DNA of 64,000 bases from Clostridia bacterium. GTDB lineage: Bacteria; Bacillota; Clostridia; Christensenellales; UBA1242. The first letter of the stretch is position 1; each line of letters opens with the position of its first letter. The stretch is taken from assembly GCA_023228225.1 (NCBI GenBank), contig JALOBO010000005.1, positions 39,196 to 103,195 on the forward strand, written 5' to 3'. The notes beneath the pieces were generated by a model. It did not search any database. It was given only the letters and a program-made list of their open reading frames with translations, and was not told where the DNA came from. This document shows positions 35,099 through 44,120 of the stretch, piece after piece. A program made the position numbers and the translations under genes.

Positions 35099-35209
35099 CC
35101 CTGTTGGTCCACCACTAGATTAAACCGTTTATTTAAAGTAAACGGTTTTTTATTTAATTTTCCAACAGTGATTTGAACCCTTTATTTGTCCTATCGCCAG
35201 CCACGAATT
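35099..35209 (+). repeat. 111-bp direct repeat containing a tRNA-Lys 3' end (copy 2)
   Basis: The second copy carries only the last 16 nt of tRNA-Lys, so it is not a tRNA gene. The 64 bp between the copies hold a perfect hairpin (ACAAATTGCCC and complement, 35059-35084) and a CACGAATT/AATTCGTG pair at the junction. Confidence 0.9.
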
Positions 35210-35215
35210 TTTTAT

Positions 35216-35354
35216 TACGCCCACCTAACGGTTGGCGTGTTTTTTCATCGCATAAAGTTGTTATTTAAAGCCCTTTCAGCCGTTTTAGAACCCTAGGGTA
35301 ATCATACACGTCGGAACCTAAAACGACTTAAATCATCATTAAATTCGTAACTTT
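35216..35354 (-). repeat. Structured repeat, module A plus tail hairpin, inverted (copy 5)
   Basis: Read on the minus strand, AAAGTTACGAATTTA pairs with TAAATAACAACTTT. Next come GATGATTTAAGTCGTTTTAG and its partner CTAAAACGGCTGAAAGGG, then the tail hairpin CGCCAACCGTTAGGTGGGCG. The flanks GTAGCAGAAAGTTA and AACAACTTTATGCG match copy 2. Confidence 0.75.
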
Positions 35355-35628
35355 CTGCTACTTAACTTTTCTATTCTAAGGTACAGCAATAATAAATTGT
35401 ATGTTTTAGAAGTTTACTTGAAATGTGCAAAACGGTTTTAAAATGCCCCACGAAAAAATAAGCAATTCTTAGGTCCAGGGCTTGCTTATTCTGAGTGATA
35501 TCCTATGAAAAAAGGGCTTAGCGAAATATTATTCCGCGGTTAAAAGGGAAACGCACGAGCCTGTTTTACTGGCAAAGTCATGCAGTACAATACACATATC
35601 ATTTTGTTAAAGTAGAATACGCTAAGTA
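35355..35628. other. Gene-free stretch with degenerate repeat remnants
   Basis: No convincing gene. It holds a hairpin AATAAGC/GCTTATT (about 35457-35490) and, near 35531-35553, ATTCCGCGGTTAAAAGGGAAAC. The latter resembles the start of module E (GCGGTTAAGAGGGAAAC). Confidence 0.4.
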
Positions 35629-35968
35629 GTTTAAACTGAAAGATTTTAAAATGATTTAGCCCCCAACAGGTTCCAACGCCTATCAATACGCTAGGTGATT
35701 CCGTTTGGGGTTAAAGCGTTAAAAAGATTCAGTTTAAACGGTGTCTAGTTCCGCCTATCCGTTAGGTAGGCGGAAAAATTCTCATTTGCGACAGCAAATG
35801 GCATACAAAAACTCTGGGTCGGGGTTTCCCTAACTTAAAGATTTTTTGTATGCCACTTAAAAACGGAGGGGATTAGCATTTTTATTAAAAATGCGGTTAA
35901 GAGGGAAACCAAAAACGCTTGCAAGCAGGCGTAAGCGTGCGTACAAGCGTTAGTTTTTGGTGCCCCTT
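35629..35968 (+). repeat. Complete structured repeat A-tail-D-E (copy 6, about 340 bp)
   Basis: Order: module A (35629-35739; outer stem GTTTAAACTGAA / TTCAGTTTAAAC, core TTTAGCCCC / GGGGTTAAA). Tail hairpin (35749-35775, TTCCGCCTA / TAGGCGGAA). Small hairpin CATTTGC/GCAAATG (35783-35800). Module D (35800-35852, GCATACAAAAA / TTTTTTGTATGC). Hairpin GCATTTTT/AAAAATGC (35876-35894). Module E (35895-35968). It is the only copy with all modules and ends at the spoIVA stop codon. Confidence 0.82.
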
Positions 35969-37447
35969 TTAAAGCAGTATACAGATTATCCCCCCTCTGC
36001 CTTCATTTACAATTCGTGTTAGGGTTTTACGCATTTTAGTTTGGGCTTCTACCGGCATTGCGAGCAGTTTATTATTAAGCCCTTCTTTAACAACCATATG
36101 CAAACTTTTGCCAAACATATTTGTCTCCCAAATTCCGCTTGGATTGCTTTCAAATTCTGCCATTAGATATTTAACAAGTTCCTCGGATTGCTGTTCGCTA
36201 CCAACAACTGGACAAACTTCGGTTTCTATGTCTACACGCATTAAGTGTAGCGATGGTGCAGATGCTTTTAGTCGCACACCATATCTAGAACCTTGCTTTA
36301 CAATTTCGGGTTCTTCTAGTGTCATTTCTTCCATAGTAGGAACAACTACACCATATCCTGTATTTTTAACATCTTCAAGTGCGTATTTAATTTTTTCATA
36401 TTCTTGCTTAGCTACTTTTACATCTTTTATATATGACATTAAACTAAAATCACTATTAATTTCTACGCCACATTCATAACTTAACACTTTATAGAATAAT
36501 TCGGGTTTAGGCACTATTTCAAACAGTATTTCGCCATTTCCCATAGTGATTCTATTTGCGGTTACAGGCTCAAAGTCGGCGCTGGATTGAAACAAAACAC
36601 TACCTTCGTTATAATTACCTATTCTGTCCATACTCATAGACAATTCTATTAATTCGTTTATGATTGTATTAATAATTGGACTAGCATAAGAAAGCACTTG
36701 CAACCATTTTGGCAACTTAACTTGAAGTGAAGTAACTGGAAATTCGTTTAATATTTGAGCAAAAATTTCTGTAATATCATCTTTTGTCAAATTTAACACA
36801 TCACAAGCAAAGGCAGAAACATTATACTTTTCCTGTAAAGATTCTTTGAGTTTTTGTGCATTTATGCTGTTTGGTTCCTTAGAGTTTAACACAATAACAA
36901 AAGGTTTTTTAGAGGCTTTTAATTCGTTATAAACATTTTCTTCCGCCTTAATATAAGCACTGCGCGGAATATCAGTAATAGTGCCATCTGTGGTCATAAG
37001 AATTCCTATTGTTGAATGTTCTGCAATTACCTTTTTTGTACCGATTTCAGCCGCTTCTGCAAAAGGTAAATCTTGGTCACTCCACGGAGTTTTAACTAAG
37101 CGTGGTTTAAAATTTTCTTCGTGTCCTATTGCTCCATCAACAAGATATCCCACGCAATCTATCATTCGTACATTTAGTTCTACGCTATTATCTAACTTAA
37201 TTTTAACCGCTTCGCTTGGCACAAATCGTGGTTGCGTAGTCATTATTGTTTTTCCATCAGCCGCTTGTGGCATTTCATCGATAGCGCGGTCAAGCGTAAA
37301 CTTATTGTCAATATTAGGTAGCACCAAATTTTGCATAAATTTAGCAATAAAAGTAGATTTTCCCGTTCTTACAGGACCTACCACCCCTACATATATATCA
37401 CCGTTAGTACGCTCGGCAATAGACTGGTACACATTATAATTATCCAT
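35969..37447 (-). CDS. spoIVA: Stage IV sporulation protein A (spore coat ATPase)
   Basis: A 492-residue morphogenetic ATPase. Walker A is GPVRTGKST (residues 24-32), followed by RMIDCVGYLVDGAIGHEE (switch/Walker B region) and the NSKEPNS motif (about residue 190). The conserved C-terminal end is GRGGIICILL. SpoIVA polymerises with ATP hydrolysis on the forespore surface to build the coat basement layer. The length matches B. subtilis SpoIVA (492). AAGGAGGGGTAT precedes the ATG. It is near-diagnostic for endospore formers. Confidence 0.98.
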   Translation of the reverse strand: MDNYNVYQSIAERTNGDIYVGVVGPVRTGKSTFIAKFMQNLVLPNIDNKFTLDRAIDEMPQAADGKTIMTTQPRFVPSEAVKIKLDNSVELNVRMIDCVGYLVDGAIGHEENFKPRLVKTPWSDQDLPFAEAAEIGTKKVIAEHSTIGILMTTDGTITDIPRSAYIKAEENVYNELKASKKPFVIVLNSKEPNSINAQKLKESLQEKYNVSAFACDVLNLTKDDITEIFAQILNEFPVTSLQVKLPKWLQVLSYASPIINTIINELIELSMSMDRIGNYNEGSVLFQSSADFEPVTANRITMGNGEILFEIVPKPELFYKVLSYECGVEINSDFSLMSYIKDVKVAKQEYEKIKYALEDVKNTGYGVVVPTMEEMTLEEPEIVKQGSRYGVRLKASAPSLHLMRVDIETEVCPVVGSEQQSEELVKYLMAEFESNPSGIWETNMFGKSLHMVVKEGLNNKLLAMPVEAQTKMRKTLTRIVNEGRGGIICILL

Positions 37448-37621
37448 ATACCCCTCCTTGATAGTTTAGGTATACTAGAATATATGAAGTTTAACAAAAT
37501 CTTATGCCAGAATAAATATAGAATAAAAATGTAAAATGTAAAATGGTTGGTCGCTAGTCGCTCCATTAAAAATATGAATACACACCGAGCCAAAAAGATT
37601 AATTTTAGATGGCAACTAGTG

Positions 37622-38263
37622 TCATCCATTCCTTAGATGGACCGAACTTCTAAACCCCGCTTTATGCTCTTTGCCCGCAATTAATCTTGCAATGTTTTTT
37701 CGGTGAGCCACCATAACGAGTAAAAAAATTGTAATTATTAAAATACTTATTGCAAGATTACCTTGATAATGTACTAACTCAACAATTAAAAGCCCAGTTA
37801 TACAAATAAAAGAGGCTATTGATCCATAATCAAAAATCAACACTTCTAGAAAAGCAAGTGCAAAAAATATCAATGTCCAAAGAGGATTCGCCACAAAAAA
37901 AACACCAAGTGTACTTGCAACACCTTTTCCGCCTTTAAATTTATAAATAATTGGATAAATGTGTCCAATTATTACACTAAGTCCAGTAGCGTAAAGTGCA
38001 ATAATGCTTTGCGGGGCGTTTGTGGCTCCGCCAAATATATAAAGTCCAATTAGTGCTGGTATAGCACCTTTTATCGCATCTAATAGCAGTGTTAAAATTC
38101 CAATAAAAAAGCCATAAATCCGTAGCATATTAAAACTGCCGGGATTACCGCTTGCATATTTTGTAATATCATCTTTTTTAAGCCTAGAAATTATGCGAGC
38201 AAAACTTATATTACCCACGAAATACGCACAAATAATAAGTATTACATATTTTAAAATTTGCAA
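37622..38263 (-). CDS. plsY: Glycerol-3-phosphate acyltransferase PlsY
   Basis: A 213-residue membrane acyltransferase that uses acyl-phosphate to acylate glycerol-3-phosphate, the first step of phospholipid synthesis. Motifs: YFVGNISFARI (substrate motif 1, SGNPGSFN), GHIYPIIYKFKGGKGVASTLG (motif 2) and VAHRKNIARL at the end. Five membrane segments. It is 3 bp downstream of der, the conserved der-plsY(-gpsA)-spoIVA order; gpsA is absent between. Confidence 0.96.
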   Translation of the reverse strand: MQILKYVILIICAYFVGNISFARIISRLKKDDITKYASGNPGSFNMLRIYGFFIGILTLLLDAIKGAIPALIGLYIFGGATNAPQSIIALYATGLSVIIGHIYPIIYKFKGGKGVASTLGVFFVANPLWTLIFFALAFLEVLIFDYGSIASFICITGLLIVELVHYQGNLAISILIITIFLLVMVAHRKNIARLIAGKEHKAGFRSSVHLRNG

Positions 38264-38266
38264 ATA

Positions 38267-39586
38267 TTATTCCTTATCGCTTCTATCTCTACTAAAAATT
38301 CTTATAGGTGTACCTTCAAACTTAATAGTACGCCTCAATGTATTTTCAATATATCTTAGGTACGAAAAATGCATTAGTTTAGCATCGTTAACGAATAAAA
38401 TAAATGTAGGCGGAGCAACATCAACTTGTGTAACATACAAAATTTTAAGTCTTTGACCATTTTTAGTTTTTGGCTCGTTAACAAGAATTGCTTGTTGTAA
38501 AATATCATTGAGTGTGCCCGTAGCAATTCGTCTATTTGTATTTTCCCAAACTTCTTCAACTATTGGCATTATCTTATTAATTCTTTGCCTTGTAAGAGCG
38601 GAAATATACATGGATTTAAAATATGACATAAATGCTAAACTTTTTAATAAATCATCATTATATTTTTCTATTGTGTGTGTATCTTTTTCTATTAAATCCC
38701 ATTTATTCATAATTATAACAGATGGCTTGCCTTGTTCATGTACATATCCTGCAATACGCACATCTTGTTCACTTATTACATCACCGGCATCAAATACCAC
38801 TAAAACTAAATCAGCGCGTCTAATTGCATCTAATGCTCTGATAACGCTATAACTTTCTATACTATCTTCTTTAATACCGCGTTTTCGGCGCATACCTGCT
38901 GTATCTATAAGCGTATAATGTTTTCCGTTGTATTCAAATGGTGTATCAATAGCATCTCTGGTGGTGCCGGCAACAGAAGAAACAACCACCCGATCCTCGC
39001 CAAGTAGTGCATTTAGTATAGAGGACTTGCCCGCGTTGGGTTTTCCTACTATTGCAATTTTAATTGATTTATCCTCTTCTGTATTTTCTACTTTTGTAAA
39101 ATGTTTTATTAAATCATCAAGTAGTTCTGTAAGTCCTTTGCCTTGTCCGGCAGAAATAGGATACGGATCGCCAAGACCAAGCCTATAAAAGTCATAGGCA
39201 CTGTCATCACCTAAATTATCAATTTTATTAACGACCAACATAATAGTTTTTTTTGATTTGCGTAAAAAATCCGCAGCATCTTGATCGGCGGAAGTTAATC
39301 CTTCTTGCCCATCGACCATAAAAATAATAATATCAGCTAATTCGGTAGCAATTTTTACTTGATGCATAATTTCCTTTTGCATTTCGTTTTCATTTTTTAA
39401 ATCAATACCACCCGTATCAACCAAAGAAAAATCATAGCCTGACCAATCTGCATCGGCATAAATTCTGTCACGAGTAACACCTGGCATATCTTTTATAATA
39501 CTGATACGCTTGCCAGTTATTCTATTAAAAAATGTAGATTTGCCAACATTTGGCCTACCCACAATGGCAACTAATGGTTTACTCAT
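38267..39586 (-). CDS. der: Ribosome-assembly GTPase Der (EngA)
   Basis: A 439-residue protein with two tandem GTPase domains: GRPNVGKST (residues 10-18) and GKPNAGKSS (about 180). Each has DTAG/DTGG and NK-x-D motifs (NKID, NKWD). A C-terminal KH-like domain ends FEGTPIRIFSRDRSDKE. It is needed for 50S maturation. It is the first gene of the der-plsY unit; spoIVA follows separately. Confidence 0.98.
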   Translation of the reverse strand: MSKPLVAIVGRPNVGKSTFFNRITGKRISIIKDMPGVTRDRIYADADWSGYDFSLVDTGGIDLKNENEMQKEIMHQVKIATELADIIIFMVDGQEGLTSADQDAADFLRKSKKTIMLVVNKIDNLGDDSAYDFYRLGLGDPYPISAGQGKGLTELLDDLIKHFTKVENTEEDKSIKIAIVGKPNAGKSSILNALLGEDRVVVSSVAGTTRDAIDTPFEYNGKHYTLIDTAGMRRKRGIKEDSIESYSVIRALDAIRRADLVLVVFDAGDVISEQDVRIAGYVHEQGKPSVIIMNKWDLIEKDTHTIEKYNDDLLKSLAFMSYFKSMYISALTRQRINKIMPIVEEVWENTNRRIATGTLNDILQQAILVNEPKTKNGQRLKILYVTQVDVAPPTFILFVNDAKLMHFSYLRYIENTLRRTIKFEGTPIRIFSRDRSDKE

Positions 39587-39822
39587 AATTTCTCCTATTT
39601 TTAAACTTTAATTTGTTTAAAAATTACTGTTTTGTTATACTTTAAATTTTTATCACTAATTTATTCAAGTTCTGACAGCCTTTGCTTAACTCGGTCGCGC
39701 TACTCTTTCCAACTTAAATAAATCTTCTTAGAATAATCTAAAAGAGTTTAGCATAAAAACAAACAAGTTGCAAGATAATTGCTCGCACGAATAATTTATT
39801 TTTGTATATCATTATATTATAA

Positions 39823-39864
39823 AAAAAGAAAACGCTTTCAAATTTTTATAAGCATTTTCTTTTT
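39823..39864 (-). terminator. Terminator of nrdR
   Basis: A 15-bp stem with one mismatch (AAAAAGAAAATGCTT / AAGCGTTTTCTTTTT on the minus strand) and a T-run, 18 bp after the nrdR stop. The remaining gap 39587-39822 shows no gene. Confidence 0.8.
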
Positions 39865-39881
39865 GTCAATATCAAGGAAAT

Positions 39882-40331
39882 TTATTTTTTATAATCCTTT
39901 AAAAATGTTGCAAAACTATTAATACCTTCAAAGTTTTTGTAAACTGAGGCGAATCTTATATAAGCAACTTCATCAAGTGCTTTTAAACTTTCCATAACAA
40001 TTTCGCCAATTTTAGAACTTTTAATTTCTTGTTCTAGCGAATTATAAACTTGTTTTTCAATATCGGCTACTAAATCATCAATTTGTTTAATTGTAATTGG
40101 TCGTTTTTCGCATGCTTTTACTATACCACGTTTAATTTTTTGCGGGTCAAATGGTTGGCGTGTACCATCGCTTTTAATAACCAGTACTGGTGTAGTTTCT
40201 ATGTATTCATAAGTTGTAAAGCGTTTGCCACAATTTAAGCACTCTCGTCTACGCCTAATAGAACTTGCCTCATCAGTTGCTCTGGAATCAATTACTTTAC
40301 TTTCGGTATGTCCGCAAAATAAACATTTCAT
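39882..40331 (-). CDS. nrdR: Transcriptional repressor NrdR
   Basis: A 149-residue regulator of ribonucleotide reductase genes. The N-terminal zinc ribbon is MKCLFCGH (C3, C6) and CLNCGKRF (C31, C34), then an ATP-cone domain ([22 protein letters not shown]). The start at 40331 is the family start with GAGGTGTTAAAT upstream; the earlier in-frame ATG would add 36 non-conserved residues. It follows ymxH, as in other Clostridia. Confidence 0.97.
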   Translation of the reverse strand: MKCLFCGHTESKVIDSRATDEASSIRRRRECLNCGKRFTTYEYIETTPVLVIKSDGTRQPFDPQKIKRGIVKACEKRPITIKQIDDLVADIEKQVYNSLEQEIKSSKIGEIVMESLKALDEVAYIRFASVYKNFEGINSFATFLKDYKK

Positions 40332-40389
40332 ATTTAACACCTCTTTATATATGAATAATAGCATAATAAATTGGTTTTGTAAAGAAAAT

Positions 40390-40746
40390 TTATTTGATTT
40401 TACCACTATATGTAGTATGTGTGGGTATAAATTCTTCATCTTCTTGTAAATTACCTGTATCCGCTTCCTGAATAGAGGCTTTATCGGCAGAACAACTTTT
40501 CACCGAATCACACATTAATTCCACTAAAATTACATCTTCACCAATTTTGCAAATATTGTTGTAAGGAATAAAAATGTCTTCACAGGCTCTAAAAATAGGC
40601 CAGCCATGCTTTTGACTAGGAACAACAAGTCCCAGCACTCTACCTCTGCGCTGGTCAATTATAATATCAATTATTCTACCGAGCCGTTTGCCATCAACAA
40701 CATTAATTACTTCTTTGCAACGCAGTTCGCAAAAAGAAGTTTCTAT
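40390..40746 (-). CDS. ymxH: YlmC/YmxH sporulation protein with an apparent ATA start codon
   Basis: A 118-residue PRC-barrel protein. The family N-terminus is clear in frame upstream of the first [27 protein letters not shown], then KRLGRIIDI and the [10 protein letters not shown] strand. The frame begins at codon ATA (40744-40746), directly preceded by an in-frame TAA. GGAGG (40753-40757) lies 6 nt upstream of the ATA. No ATG, GTG or TTG exists between this and the conserved core, so ATA is the probable start; the family position (M-x-x-S-E-L-R) agrees. The C-terminal 35 residues are an unconserved tail. Confidence 0.82.
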   Translation of the reverse strand: METSFCELRCKEVINVVDGKRLGRIIDIIIDQRRGRVLGLVVPSQKHGWPIFRACEDIFIPYNNICKIGEDVILVELMCDSVKSCSADKASIQEADTGNLQEDEEFIPTHTTYSGKIK

Positions 40747-40816
40747 TTAGCACCTCCATATACGACAAAATATGACATATTATTTATATGATTAATTAAC
40801 TAAATAGATTACAAAA

Positions 40817-41620
40817 TCATTCCGCATAAAACACATAGAAATCTGGATTTAAGGAGTCTACAATATCTTCTACAATAATAGTTGTATAAATAGATGGGGC
40901 ATTTTCAAATGCACTAACCGCTTGCCAAAGTTTTGTAAACAGATCATTTTGCGGATTATTAATAGTAATAATTGTCCCTTGATAAGTACTAATAATAAGT
41001 GTATCTTCTACACTGTTAAGTTGAAATTTTTGAAATGTAGCAACAATATCTACCACCGAATAACCAATATTATTTTCCGTTCCGCCGATATTAGAAAGCA
41101 CTTCATAAACATTTGTTAATGTGTTTATACATTCCTCGCTAATATTAAGTATTTCACCTTCTTCGGCTGTAAGAACAGTACTTAAACTGGGTATTAATAT
41201 ATCTACTCCACGCACAGAAGTTGCAATATCTAGCACTTTAAGCGTACTATCGGTAATCGCGTAACTGTTTTCGTTTAAACGAACTGAATACAATTCCTCG
41301 CGTTCAAGAGCATGTATTACAAGTTTATTTGGAAATTTTGTTTCTATATTTACAATTTTAATATATGGATTAAGTTTTTCCAGATTATCAATATTTTCGT
41401 TTTTATCTATAAAAAATATGCAGTTACCATAATTAAAATTTCCACTTTCAATAACAGCCACCCTCTCCTGTTCAGTGCCAAAAACTGTGGTTTCAACATT
41501 TAAGGTTTGTCCAAATGACAAACTAACGGACTGCAAAGTAAATACCGTGCTGGAAAGCACGACTATAAATGCTATAAAAAACAGTATACCAAGTATAACT
41601 ATAAGTCTTTTGTTTTTCAT
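40817..41620 (-). CDS. divIB: Cell-division protein DivIB/FtsQ
   Basis: A 267-residue bitopic protein: short basic cytosolic N-terminus (KNKR), one transmembrane helix (LIVILGILFFIAFIVVLSS, about residues 5-24). A POTRA domain follows (LNVETTVFG...NYGNCIFFID..NIETKFPNKLVIHALERE), then a beta domain. It bridges the FtsL/DivIC complex to FtsW/PBP. It is the last gene of the dcw cluster here; ftsA and ftsZ do not follow. Confidence 0.88.
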   Translation of the reverse strand: MKNKRLIVILGILFFIAFIVVLSSTVFTLQSVSLSFGQTLNVETTVFGTEQERVAVIESGNFNYGNCIFFIDKNENIDNLEKLNPYIKIVNIETKFPNKLVIHALEREELYSVRLNENSYAITDSTLKVLDIATSVRGVDILIPSLSTVLTAEEGEILNISEECINTLTNVYEVLSNIGGTENNIGYSVVDIVATFQKFQLNSVEDTLIISTYQGTIITINNPQNDLFTKLWQAVSAFENAPSIYTTIIVEDIVDSLNPDFYVFYAE

Positions 41621-41643
41621 AAATTTCCTTATAACTGTTATTT

Positions 41644-42903
41644 TTAAACTGATACTCTTTTAATGTCAGCAGATAATGCACGCAATCTAAGTTCTAGTTG
41701 GTCATATCCTCTATCTACCACGCTGATATTGTCAATAGTAGTTGTACCTTCTGCACATAATCCAGCGGTTACAAGCGCTGCCGCTCCCCGTAAATCCCGC
41801 GCATATACTTCGGTCCCATACAAATTTTTAACGCCCCTAATAATTGCTGTACGGTCTACAATTTCTATATCCGCACCCATTGACACAAAATCACTTGCGT
41901 GTTTATAGCGCATTTCATATAAGTTTTCTACAATTATGCTGGTACCGTGCGCCTTACACATGGCTGCCATGAACGGAGCCTGCAAATCGGTAGCAAAACC
42001 GGGATAAGGTTTGGTTTCGGTAAACTTTACCGCTTTTAACGTGCCACACGACTGTACATATATTTTATCACTTATGCACTCAATATTGCAAGAAGAATTA
42101 ATGAGTTTATCAATAAGTGTTTGAATGTGTTTAGAATTGCAATTTGTTATCTCAATTTTACCACCCGTTACCGCACACATTATTGCATAGGTACCCGTAA
42201 TAATTCTATCCGGAATAGGAGTATATTCAACTTCTGTTAGTTCATTAACACCCTCTACTGTAATTGTACTTGTACCAGCCCCATATATTTTTCCTCCCAT
42301 AGTATTAATAAAATTTGCCAAATCCACAATTTCTGGTTCGCGGGCAGCGTTAAAAATTTTAGTTGTGCCTTTAAGTAAAACTGCGGTCATAATAATATTT
42401 TCAGTGGCACCCACACTAGCAAAGGAAAATTCTACATTTCCCGCTCGCATATTATCGCCATTTGCAATAATGTGATCGCCTTCTTCAATAATATTGGCAT
42501 TTAAGTTTTTAAGTCCTTTAATATGAATATCAATGGGCCTTGCGCCTATATCACACCCGCCAGGATAAGTAACAGTAGCATGTTTTAGTCTTGCAAGTAG
42601 TGGCCCTAATAAAAAGATAGATGCTCGTGATTCTTTCATCAAGTCATGCGGAATTTCATAACAGTTTAAATTTGATGAGTCAATAATAATCTTTTGTTCT
42701 TTACACACTAATTTACAGCCTAAATGTGATAAAATATCACACATTTTATGTATGTCAGAAAAATACGATATATTGTTTATAGTTACGCTTTTTTGTGTAA
42801 GAATAGAAGCCGCAAGTAAAGGTAAACAGGCATTTTTAGCACTAGGCACACGAACTGTGCCATTTAAGCGATGTCCCCCGCCGATTATAAATTTATCATT
42901 CAT
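41644..42903 (-). CDS. murA: UDP-N-acetylglucosamine 1-carboxyvinyltransferase MurA
   Basis: A 419-residue EPSP-synthase-fold enzyme catalysing the first committed step of peptidoglycan synthesis. It has KNACLPLLAASIL at the N-terminus. The fosfomycin-target cysteine is in YPGGCDIGARPIDIHIKG (Cys about residue 116), and RDLRGAAALVTAGL is near the end. It is 23 bp upstream of divIB. Confidence 0.98.
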   Translation of the reverse strand: MNDKFIIGGGHRLNGTVRVPSAKNACLPLLAASILTQKSVTINNISYFSDIHKMCDILSHLGCKLVCKEQKIIIDSSNLNCYEIPHDLMKESRASIFLLGPLLARLKHATVTYPGGCDIGARPIDIHIKGLKNLNANIIEEGDHIIANGDNMRAGNVEFSFASVGATENIIMTAVLLKGTTKIFNAAREPEIVDLANFINTMGGKIYGAGTSTITVEGVNELTEVEYTPIPDRIITGTYAIMCAVTGGKIEITNCNSKHIQTLIDKLINSSCNIECISDKIYVQSCGTLKAVKFTETKPYPGFATDLQAPFMAAMCKAHGTSIIVENLYEMRYKHASDFVSMGADIEIVDRTAIIRGVKNLYGTEVYARDLRGAAALVTAGLCAEGTTTIDNISVVDRGYDQLELRLRALSADIKRVSV

Positions 42904-42935
42904 AACAACGCTCCTTTCACACTACATAATACGAA

Positions 42936-44120
42936 TTATAAGTGCTTAATGTTATATATGGAGACGCTTTTAATGTTATAAAGTGTTTTTCTTTGCATAT
43001 TTATGTTTAAAATTATTCCGATGCCCGCCATAAAAACAATAAGTGAAGAACTGCCCGCACTTATAAACGGAAGCGGAAGTCCAGTGGGCGGAATTGAACC
43101 TGTAACTACTGCAATATTAATTAATACTTGCACCGCAATTATCGCCGTAATCCCGAGAGATAAATATAAACCCAGCCTATCCAGTGCCGAAAGTGCTATT
43201 TTAATTCCCTTGTATATTATAAATGCAAATACAACCATTAAAAGAAAAGCACCAACAAGCCCAAATTCTTCGCCAATAATAGAAAAGATAAAATCCGATT
43301 CCGAAAACGGTAAAAATAAATATTTTTGTCTTGAATTAAACAGTCCAACACCAAATAAACCACCTGCACCAAGTGAATATAATGATTGTATTAACTGAAA
43401 ACCTTCATCTCGTGGTGAAGCCCATGGGTCTAAAAATGCAATTAGTCTATCAACTCTGTATGGTTCGGCTATAATAATGATAGGCACAATAATTAAAATA
43501 GGAATGCAAATCATAATAAAATGTTTTATTCTAATTCCGCCCACAAAGAGCATAATCATCATAAGAATGCCAACACAAATTGTTATACTCATATTAGGTT
43601 CAAGTAGTATTAGTAAGCACATTATTCCGCCTGCCAACACAATAGGTAAAAATCCTGTAAATGTACACATTTTATCTTTGTATTTTGCCATATAAGTAGC
43701 CGAGAAAATTATAAAAGCAAACTTTGCAACTTCGCTTGCTTGTATTGTTATACCAAAAAATCCAATCCACCTTGTTGCACCGTTTATGCTTGTTCCAACG
43801 CCAGGAATAAGTACAAGCACAAGACATAATACACCAATTGCTAAAATATAAAGGCTAAATTTTGTATACTTATGATAGTCAATTTTATAGGTTAAAATTA
43901 AAGCAAAAATGCCTAATAAAATTCCTACAATCTGTTTTTTAAAAAAATAAAACTTATCACCATAATTTACTTCTGCATTATAATAACTGGCGCTATAAAC
44001 CATAACTGCACCAAAAACCATTAGCAATATTACCGAAATTAACAAAGCATAATCAATATTTTTTGTATCAATTTTTAAAAATTTTTTTAAATTTTTTAAA
44101 TTTTTAAACAAATTTTTCAT
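42936..44120 (-). CDS. ftsW: SEDS peptidoglycan polymerase FtsW/SpoVE
   Basis: A 394-residue polytopic protein with about ten membrane segments. The SEDS motifs VLIPGVGTSINGATRWIGF, LLEPNMS, ESDFIFSIIGEEFG and TGLPLPFISAGSSS are present. It polymerises lipid II with its partner class B PBP. Its ATG overlaps the murD stop (4 bp). Whether it is the vegetative FtsW or sporulation SpoVE cannot be told. Confidence 0.95.
   Translation of the reverse strand: MKNLFKNLKNLKKFLKIDTKNIDYALLISVILLMVFGAVMVYSASYYNAEVNYGDKFYFFKKQIVGILLGIFALILTYKIDYHKYTKFSLYILAIGVLCLVLVLIPGVGTSINGATRWIGFFGITIQASEVAKFAFIIFSATYMAKYKDKMCTFTGFLPIVLAGGIMCLLILLEPNMSITICVGILMMIMLFVGGIRIKHFIMICIPILIIVPIIIIAEPYRVDRLIAFLDPWASPRDEGFQLIQSLYSLGAGGLFGVGLFNSRQKYLFLPFSESDFIFSIIGEEFGLVGAFLLMVVFAFIIYKGIKIALSALDRLGLYLSLGITAIIAVQVLINIAVVTGSIPPTGLPLPFISAGSSSLIVFMAGIGIILNINMQRKTLYNIKSVSIYNIKHL

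Noticed and set aside
37387-37629. 80-residue minus-strand ORF upstream of spoIVA
   Set aside because: It overlaps the spoIVA start out of frame and covers the intergenic region; no support.
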